NCBI RefSeq assembly: GCF_030687895.1
Contig: NZ_CP117452.1
Location: forward strand, 3,861,501-3,925,500
From: Pseudomonas sp. FP198
Lineage (GTDB): Bacteria; Pseudomonadota; Gammaproteobacteria; Pseudomonadales; Pseudomonadaceae
Direction of reading: 5' to 3'
DNA: 64,000 nt
A model generated the notes under the pieces. It did no database searches and was not told where the DNA came from. It worked only from the letters and a program-made list of their open reading frames with translations. Below, in pieces: positions 58,117-64,000 of this stretch (position 1 is its first letter; every line of letters begins with the position of its first letter). The translations under genes and the position numbers were made by a program.

Positions 58117-58424
58117 TACGTATCCTGATGATTCTTCAGCACCTCGCCAGTGACGGCGTCGAGTTCCAGATCCCACTCGATGCCCTTGGCATCACGCAGA
58201 TCCACTTTGTACCGGTACTTGCCGTATTCCTCTTCCAGCTCGGTATCGGTCACCGTGGCGCCAGTGTGTTTGGCCAGGGCAGCGGCGTTGAGCTGATCAA
58301 AAGGCAGGATGGTACCAGCGTCCAGCAGTTTTTGGGCCTCAGTGGCACTGAGGTCCCGGGCTTGGGCCAGACCCGTACCGATGACCATGAGCGTCGCGAT
58401 GCAAAAGGCAGTGAGGCGGTTCAC
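58116..58424 (-). CDS. Exported PepSY-domain protein, first of the operon
   Basis: A 102-residue protein with a signal peptide (MNRLTAFCIATLMVIGTGLAQA) and one PepSY domain (LDAGTILPFDQL, VTDTELEEEYGKYRYKVDLRDA, LELDAVTGEVL). It is similar in plan to the next gene, so the two come from a duplication. It probably senses or inhibits something in the periplasm for the two-component system encoded with it. No metal-binding motif is seen. Confidence 0.8.
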   Translation of the reverse strand: MNRLTAFCIATLMVIGTGLAQARDLSATEAQKLLDAGTILPFDQLNAAALAKHTGATVTDTELEEEYGKYRYKVDLRDAKGIEWDLELDAVTGEVLKNHQDT

Positions 58425-58567
58425 GGGTTATCTCCTTTTTATAATCTTCAGCGGGGAACTGTATCGGGACGAACTTAACTGAAACTGAATTGCCATCATT
58501 GAATCCAGGTCAATTTTGCTCGCGCCAGCGTCAGGTCAGTCATCAAAACTGACAACTGACACAGCGT

Positions 58568-58592
58568 CATCGCGAGCAAGCTCGCTCCCACG
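58568..58592. repeat. Single REP element
   Basis: ATCGCGAGCAAGCTCGCTCC stands alone between the PepSY operon and the patatin gene. Confidence 0.75.
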
Positions 58593-58640
58593 GGTTTTTG
58601 TGTCGCTATAATCAGCCGCTTGCACGTATTCGAGACCGGT

Positions 58641-59720
58641 ATGACCGCCATTCACATCAAGTTCCCCGCACTGACTCTGAAGGCCGGCCCTCGCGCCTTC
58701 AAGCGCATCCGCCAGGCAGGCCTTCAGGCCGCCGATGTCGGCATCCTGCCGGGCGCCGCCGGAGGGCCGAAGGCCTTGGGTATCCAGGGGCTGGACCTGG
58801 CGCTGTTCGGTGAATGGCTGCCCGCCGCGCCGCGGGAGCGCTCTCTGATCGGTGCATCGGTCGGCTCCTGGCGCTTCGCCAGCGCCTGTCTGCCGGACGC
58901 CGCCGAGGGCATCCGCCGCCTGGGCATCCTGTACAACGAGCAGAGCTTCGCCAAAGGCGTGACCATGGCCGGGGTCAGCCAGAGCTCGCAGCGCATGCTC
59001 GACGACCTGCTTGAAGGTCGCGACCTGACGATCCTCGACAATCCGCATTACCGGCTCAACATCATGGTAGTCAAGAGTCATGGCCTGTTGGCGCAGGACC
59101 ATCGCGGCCGGCTGGGCCTGGGGCTGTCCTCGGTGATCGCCGACAACCTGCGCGGCCGGGCGCGGCTGTCGCGGCATTTTGAAAGGCTGATCATCCACGA
59201 CCCGCGCCTGGCTCCCCCGCTCCATCCGCTGACGGATTTCCCCTCGCGCTTCGTGCCGCTGGAGGCCGGCAACCTGCGCCAGGCACTGCTGGCGTCGGGC
59301 TCGATCCCGATGATCATGGAAGGCGTGCGCGACCTGCCCGGCGCCGGCGCGGGCACCTACCGCGATGGCGGCCTGCTGGACTACCACCTTGACCTGCCCT
59401 ATAGCGGCGAGGACATCGTGCTCTATCCGCACTTCACCGATCGGGTCATTCCCGGCTGGTTCGACAAAGGCCTGCCATGGCGCCGAGGCGATACCTCGCG
59501 CTTGCAGGATGTACTGCTGCTGGCGCCGTCCCGCGAATACCTGGCTCGCCTGCCCTTCGGCAAACTGCCGGACCGCAACGACTTCAAGCGCTTCATGGGC
59601 GATGACCCGGGCCGCCGCAAATACTGGCGCACCGCAATGGACGAAAGCCGCCGCCTCGGCGACGAGTTCCTCGAACTGACCGCCAACGGTGGGCTGGGCG
59701 AGCGTTTGCTGACCCTTTAG
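58641..59720 (+). CDS. Patatin-like phospholipase
   Basis: The ATG at 58641 (MTAIHIKFPALTLKAGPRAF) gives 359 residues. The oxyanion glycines are in GAAGGPKA (residues 38-45), the nucleophile Ser73 is in GASVG, and the dyad Asp is in YRDGG (near 237). It should hydrolyse acyl esters of lipids in the cytoplasm or at the membrane. No signal peptide is present. Its physiological role is unknown. Confidence 0.85.
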   Translation: MTAIHIKFPALTLKAGPRAFKRIRQAGLQAADVGILPGAAGGPKALGIQGLDLALFGEWLPAAPRERSLIGASVGSWRFASACLPDAAEGIRRLGILYNEQSFAKGVTMAGVSQSSQRMLDDLLEGRDLTILDNPHYRLNIMVVKSHGLLAQDHRGRLGLGLSSVIADNLRGRARLSRHFERLIIHDPRLAPPLHPLTDFPSRFVPLEAGNLRQALLASGSIPMIMEGVRDLPGAGAGTYRDGGLLDYHLDLPYSGEDIVLYPHFTDRVIPGWFDKGLPWRRGDTSRLQDVLLLAPSREYLARLPFGKLPDRNDFKRFMGDDPGRRKYWRTAMDESRRLGDEFLELTANGGLGERLLTL

Positions 59721-59802
59721 TCAGCACGCTCGCGCAACGCGGGGATCAAACTGATAAACTGCGCCGCCTGCCTCGCGACCGTCCATTTAAAGAGCCAAAT
59801 TT

Positions 59803-60159
59803 GTGGAAATTTTCAAAGAGTTCACCTTCGAATCCGCCCACCGCCTGCCCCACGTGCCGGAAGGCCACAAGTGCGGACGCCTGCATGGTCATTCGTTCAA
59901 GGTGGCGATCCACCTCAGCGGCGACATCGACCCGCACACCGGCTGGATTCGCGACTTCTCGGAAATCAAGGCGATTTTCAAGCCGCTCTACGAGCGCCTG
60001 GACCACAACTACCTCAACGACATCCCCGGTCTGGAAAACCCCACCAGCGAAGTCCTGGCCAAGTGGATCTGGAACGAGTTGAAGCCGCTGCTGCCGGAAC
60101 TCAGCGCCATTCGCATCCACGAGACCTGCACCAGCGGCTGCATCTACCACGGCGAATGA
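59803..60159 (+). CDS. queD: 6-carboxytetrahydropterin synthase
   Basis: A 118-residue T-fold protein from a GTG start. Zinc is bound by His13 (ESAHRLPHV), His28 and His30 (RLHGHSF), and Cys24 (KCGR) is the catalytic residue. [21 protein letters not shown] supplies the His/Asp of the proton relay. It makes carboxytetrahydropterin from dihydroneopterin triphosphate, an early step in queuosine synthesis. The other que genes are not here. Confidence 0.93.
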   Translation: MEIFKEFTFESAHRLPHVPEGHKCGRLHGHSFKVAIHLSGDIDPHTGWIRDFSEIKAIFKPLYERLDHNYLNDIPGLENPTSEVLAKWIWNELKPLLPELSAIRIHETCTSGCIYHGE

Positions 60160-60216
60160 ACCTGGCGGCCTTTGTGTCTATCCTCCTTGGTTCGGATATA
60201 CCAAGAGGACACCATC

Positions 60217-61047
60217 ATGACCGACTGGCCGCTGGATCAGGAATACGACTTCAACGGGCACCCCATCCGCTACGCCATCCACGGCGACGGCCCGCCGTTG
60301 GTGTTTGTCCATGGCACGCCGTTCTCCTCTTATGTATGGCACCGGATCGCCCCGCTGTTTTTCGCCACGCACAAGGTTCATTACTTCGACCTGTTGGGTT
60401 ATGGCCAATCCGCGCAACCCGATGCAGACGTGTCCCTCGGCGTTCAGAACCAGCTGCTTGCCCGACTGCTGGAGCATTGGAAGCTGGATTGCCCGGACGT
60501 CATCGCCCATGACTTTGGCGGCGCGACGGTCCTGCGCACCCATCTGCTCGATGGCAAGGATTACCGCAGCCTGACCCTGATCGACCCGGTAGCCTTGTCG
60601 CCGTGGGGCTCTGCGTTCGTGCAACACGTACGCCAGCACGAAGCGGCGTTCAGCGGCCTGCCCGACTACATCCAGCGGGCCATCGTGCCGACCTATATCC
60701 GTGGCGCGATCAAGCGCTGCATTACCGATGAAGAACTCGCCCCGTACGTCCAGCCCTGGCTCGGCGAAACCGGCCAGGCTGCGCTCTACCGGCAGATTGC
60801 GCAGATGGACGAGCGTTACACCGACGAGGTCCAGGGCCTGTATCCGAAGGTGCGCTGCCCGACGCAGATCCTTTGGGGCGAGGATGACCAGTGGATCCCC
60901 ATCGAGCGCGGCCGGGCGCTGCACAAAATGATCCCGGGGGCGCTGTTCCATCCTGTGCCGAATGCCGGGCATCTGGTCCAGGAGGACGCGCCGGAAGCGA
61001 TCGTCGCGGCGGTGATGCGGTTTTTGCCGCTGCACTCGCCCACCTGA
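60217..61047 (+). CDS. Haloalkane-dehalogenase-like alpha/beta-hydrolase
   Basis: The ATG at 60217 (MTDWPLDQEYDFNGHPIRYA) gives 276 residues. The oxyanion segment is HGTPFSSYVW (32-41); the nucleophile position is Asp99 in the elbow HDFGG, and WGEDDQW and NAGHLVQED give acid and His. An Asp nucleophile with a Trp/Phe-rich cap fits haloalkane dehalogenases and epoxide hydrolases rather than serine esterases. The real substrate is unknown. It lies 57 bp after queD. Confidence 0.75.
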   Translation: MTDWPLDQEYDFNGHPIRYAIHGDGPPLVFVHGTPFSSYVWHRIAPLFFATHKVHYFDLLGYGQSAQPDADVSLGVQNQLLARLLEHWKLDCPDVIAHDFGGATVLRTHLLDGKDYRSLTLIDPVALSPWGSAFVQHVRQHEAAFSGLPDYIQRAIVPTYIRGAIKRCITDEELAPYVQPWLGETGQAALYRQIAQMDERYTDEVQGLYPKVRCPTQILWGEDDQWIPIERGRALHKMIPGALFHPVPNAGHLVQEDAPEAIVAAVMRFLPLHSPT

Positions 61048-61065
61048 GGGCCCCCTGCAACCTTT

Positions 61066-61153
61066 GTAGGAGCGAGCCTGCTCGCGAAAGCGTCCGATCA
61101 GTCACATAGCCATCGACTGATGCAGCGCATTCGTGAGCAGGCTCGCCCCCACA
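61066..61153. repeat. Paired REP elements (degenerate)
   Basis: GTAGGAGCGAGCCTGCTCGC and ATTCGTGAGCAGGCTCGCCC face each other between the hydrolase and codB. Confidence 0.75.
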
Positions 61154-61323
61154 AGGTACTTCTGAGTAACACGATCCGTGTTCCAACTTGAACCACCCCT
61201 GCACCGCTTTTGCTCCTCGAAGCCCACCCGATATCCACCCATTGGCTATAAATAACCGGCGATCACTCGTTTGGCACGGCCGCTGCACGCTTGCGACATT
61301 CCCTCCTCCGCAAGGACCGCCAC

Positions 61324-62595
61324 ATGACTCAGAACGATCCCGGTAACGACTATCCCTTGAGCGAAGTCCCGATGCATGCCCGCAAGGGCCTAGCCTCCAC
61401 CGCCATGGTGCTGCTGGGTTTCACTTTTTTCACCGCGACCATGTTTGCCGGCGGCAAGTTGGGCGTGGCATTCGGTTTCGCCGAGATGCTCGGCGTGATT
61501 GTCATCGGCAACCTGCTGCTGGGGCTGTACGCGGCGAGCCTGGGTTACATCGCTTTCAAGAGCGGGCTCAATTCGGTGTTGATGGGCCGCTTCTGTTTTG
61601 GCGAGGTGGGCAGCAAGCTCAGCGACTTGATCCTGGGCTTCACTCAGATCGGCTGGTACGCCTGGGGCACGGCCACCGCGGCGGTGGTGCTGGGCAAGTA
61701 TTTCGAATTGAGCCAGGGCACCGTCCTGGGGTTGATGGTGCTGTTCGGGCTGGGCTTCTGCGCCACGGCCTACATCGGCTATCGCGGACTGGAAATCCTC
61801 TCGTACGTCGCCGTGCCGGCGATGATGCTGTTGCTGATCCTCTCGATGTGGGTCGCCACGCAGCAGGTCGGTGGCCTCGATGGTCTGCTCGCGGTTGTGC
61901 CCACCGGCAGCCTGGACTGGTCCACCGCGATCACGCTGGTGTTCGGCACGTTCGTCAGCGGCGCCACCCAGGCGACCAACTGGACGCGCTTTTCCCGTTC
62001 GGCAAAGGTCGCGGTGCTGGCCAGCCTGATCGGTTTTTTTCTCGGCAATGGCCTGATGGTGCTGATCGGCGCCTACGGAGCCATCGTCTACCAGCAGCCC
62101 GATGTGGTCGAAGTCTTGCTGCTGCAAGGTTTCGCCATGGCGGCGATGGCGATGCTTCTGCTCAACATCTGGAGCACCCAGGACAACACGATCTACAACT
62201 TTGCCGTGGCCGGCTGCAACCTGCTGCGCACCCGCCGACGCAAGACCGTCACACTGGCCGGCGCGGTGATCGGCACGCTGCTGGCGCTGCTGGGCATGTA
62301 CGATTTGCTGGTGCCGTACCTGATCCTGCTCGGCACCGTGATCCCGCCGATTGGCGGGGTGATCATGGCCGACTTCTTCTTCCGCTGGCGTGGCCGCTAT
62401 CCGCGCCTGGCCGCGGCGCAACTGCCGGCCTTCAACTGGCCCGGGCTGTGTGCCTACGGCGTCGGCACGGTGGCCGCCTTCAATTCACCATGGGTTGCGC
62501 CGCTGGTAGGAATCGCCACCGGCGCGCTAACGTATGTGCTATTGATCGGCGTGATGGGTATTCGCACCGCTGACGCGCCCCTACAAGACCTATAA
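61324..62595 (+). CDS. codB: Cytosine permease
   Basis: The ATG at 61324 (MTQNDPGNDYPLSEVP) gives 423 residues with twelve membrane helices in the NCS1 fold. GGKLGVAFGFAEM, a helix-1 break, and GSLDWSTAITLVFGTFVSGATQATNWTRFSRSA match CodB. It takes up cytosine with sodium or protons. It ends 12 bp before codA, so uptake and deamination are co-expressed. Confidence 0.88.
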   Translation: MTQNDPGNDYPLSEVPMHARKGLASTAMVLLGFTFFTATMFAGGKLGVAFGFAEMLGVIVIGNLLLGLYAASLGYIAFKSGLNSVLMGRFCFGEVGSKLSDLILGFTQIGWYAWGTATAAVVLGKYFELSQGTVLGLMVLFGLGFCATAYIGYRGLEILSYVAVPAMMLLLILSMWVATQQVGGLDGLLAVVPTGSLDWSTAITLVFGTFVSGATQATNWTRFSRSAKVAVLASLIGFFLGNGLMVLIGAYGAIVYQQPDVVEVLLLQGFAMAAMAMLLLNIWSTQDNTIYNFAVAGCNLLRTRRRKTVTLAGAVIGTLLALLGMYDLLVPYLILLGTVIPPIGGVIMADFFFRWRGRYPRLAAAQLPAFNWPGLCAYGVGTVAAFNSPWVAPLVGIATGALTYVLLIGVMGIRTADAPLQDL

Positions 62596-62607
62596 AGGAC
62601 TCGCTTG

Positions 62608-63855
62608 ATGCACATCATCAACGCCCGCCTGCGCAACCGCGAAGGCTTGCATGAACTGCACCTGGAAAACGGCCTGATCGCCAGCATCGCCCGCCAGACC
62701 GAGGCCCCCAGCCTGGGCCCCGAAGACCTCGACGCCGGCGGCAACCTGGTGGTGCCGCCCTTCGTCGAGCCGCACATTCACCTGGACGCCACCCTGACTG
62801 CCGGCGAACCGCGCTGGAACATGAGCGGTACGCTGTTCGAAGGCATCGAGTGCTGGGGCGAACGCAAGGCCACCATCACCCACGAAGACACCAGGATCCG
62901 CGCCAGGAAAACGCTCCAGGCCCTCGCCGCCCATGGCATCCAGCATGTGCGCACCCACGTCGACGTGACCGACCCGACGCTCACCGCGCTCAAGGCAATG
63001 CTGGAAGTGCGCGAGGAAAGCCGTCATCTGGTCGACATGCAGATCGTCGCGTTTCCCCAGGAGGGCATCGAGTCCTACCGCAGCGGTCGCGAACTGATGG
63101 AAGAAGCCATCCGCATGGGCGCCGACGTGGTAGGCGGCATTCCGCATTTCGAGTACACCCGCGACCAGGGCGTCAGCTCGGTGAAGTTCCTCATGGACCT
63201 GGCCGAGCGCACCGGTTGCCTGGTGGATGTGCACTGCGACGAAACCGACGACCCGCACTCGCGTTTTCTGGAAGTGCTCGCCGAAGAGGCCCGCAGCCGC
63301 GACATGGGCGCCCGGGTCACCGCCAGCCACACCACGGCCATGGGCTCCTACGACAACGCCTACTGCGCCAAGCTGTTCCGCCTGCTCGGGCACTCGGGCA
63401 TCAGCTTTGTATCGTGCCCCACCGAAAGCATTCACCTGCAAGGGCGCTTCGACAACTTCCCCAAACGCCGCGGCGTCACCCGGGTCAACGAATTGCTCGA
63501 AGCCGGGATGAACGTCTGCTTCGGCCAGGACTCGATCGTCGACCCATGGTATCCGTTGGGCAACGGCAACATCCTGCGCGTGCTCGAAGCCGGGCTGCAC
63601 ATCTGCCATATGCTCGGCTACCGCAACCTGCAAAGCGCTTTGGACCTGGTCACTGACAACAGCGCCAAGGCCATGGCCCTGGGCGAACGTTACGGACTGG
63701 AACCCGGACGCCCGGCGAACCTGCTGATCCTCTCGGCCGACAGCGACTACGAAGTGATCCGCAGCCAGGGCCTGCCGCTTTACTCGATTCGCAATGGTGA
63801 AGTGTTGATGAAGCGGCAGATGCCGGTGGTGGAGTTTGGGCCGCAACGGGGTTGA
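62608..63855 (+). CDS. codA: Cytosine deaminase
   Basis: The ATG at 62608 (MHIINARLRNREGLHELH), with AAGGACTCGCTTG upstream, gives 415 residues, as in CodA. Metal ligands are His56 and His58 in PHIHLD, the conserved VHCDE and ASHTTAM motifs, and the Asp in FGQDSIVDPW. It converts cytosine to uracil and ammonia, with iron or zinc. Together with codB it lets the cell use cytosine as a nitrogen source. Confidence 0.93.
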   Translation: MHIINARLRNREGLHELHLENGLIASIARQTEAPSLGPEDLDAGGNLVVPPFVEPHIHLDATLTAGEPRWNMSGTLFEGIECWGERKATITHEDTRIRARKTLQALAAHGIQHVRTHVDVTDPTLTALKAMLEVREESRHLVDMQIVAFPQEGIESYRSGRELMEEAIRMGADVVGGIPHFEYTRDQGVSSVKFLMDLAERTGCLVDVHCDETDDPHSRFLEVLAEEARSRDMGARVTASHTTAMGSYDNAYCAKLFRLLGHSGISFVSCPTESIHLQGRFDNFPKRRGVTRVNELLEAGMNVCFGQDSIVDPWYPLGNGNILRVLEAGLHICHMLGYRNLQSALDLVTDNSAKAMALGERYGLEPGRPANLLILSADSDYEVIRSQGLPLYSIRNGEVLMKRQMPVVEFGPQRG

Positions 63856-63909
63856 TTCCTGCTCGCAATAGCAGCGGTTCGGTTACAGCAAGGTTGGACT
63901 TGCCACCGT

Positions 63910-64000
63910 CTTCGCGAGCAAGCTCGCTCCCACAGGGTTCTGTGCCGTACACAAATTTCGTGGCCGTAGCCGATCAAACTGTAAGAGCGAACTTGCTCGC
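63910..64000. repeat. Paired REP elements, cut by the window end
   Basis: CTTCGCGAGCAAGCTCGCTC and the start of an opposite copy (AAGAGCGAACTTGCTCGC, degenerate) after codA. Confidence 0.8.

Overview
The window looks like chromosomal DNA of a Pseudomonas species, most likely from the P. fluorescens complex. This rests on the conserved order fimV-truA-trpF-accD-folC-SPOR gene-cvpA-purF-metZ, the leuC-leuD-methyltransferase-leuB-asd order, gltX next to tRNA-Glu/Ala genes, high GC with Pseudomonas-like codon use, and many REP palindromes of two Pseudomonas types (GTGGGAGCGAGC..GCTCGCGA and GGGCTGC..GCAGCCC). The species cannot be fixed from the sequence alone.

Positions 1-9400 are an accessory, lower-GC patch beside the 3' end of a tRNA-Val(GAC) gene. 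It holds short orphan genes on both strands: a zinc-ribbon protein, two lipoproteins, a DUF2867 gene paired with an unknown gene, a HEPN-like protein behind a small unknown gene, small membrane proteins, a c-type cytochrome, a P-loop kinase and a HigBA-type toxin-antitoxin pair. Two copies of a ~105-bp element with terminal inverted repeats lie in it. No integrase or transposase gene is visible.

Positions 9500-30050 are core. They carry a gamma-glutamylputrescine oxidase-like gene, a tRNA-Val/tRNA-Asp operon, then a long minus-strand stretch for amino acid, purine, folate and fatty acid synthesis (metZ, purF, cvpA, SPOR gene, folC, accD, trpF, truA, fimV, a catalytic-Cys-less Asd paralogue, asd, leuB, methyltransferase, leuD, leuC). 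leuB carries a frameshift.

At 30337-35007 a 1556-codon gene for a dermonecrotic-toxin-like (DUF6543-type) protein lies between leuC and a divergent lysR gene. A PAS/GGDEF/EAL c-di-GMP protein and an Hsp20 gene follow; the Hsp20 gene has a sigma-32-like promoter and a ROSE-type RNA thermometer. Then come dusC, a thioesterase, a hydrolase and a tetR gene.

Positions 43400-64000 hold a duplicated tRNA-Glu/tRNA-Ala operon next to gltX, uvrB, divergent tyrB-like aminotransferase, tRNA-Asn, small conserved genes, an AI-2E transporter, a Cache chemoreceptor, a Na+/H+ antiporter, a two-component system with two PepSY genes, a patatin-like lipase, queD, a dehalogenase-like hydrolase, and codB-codA for cytosine uptake and deamination.
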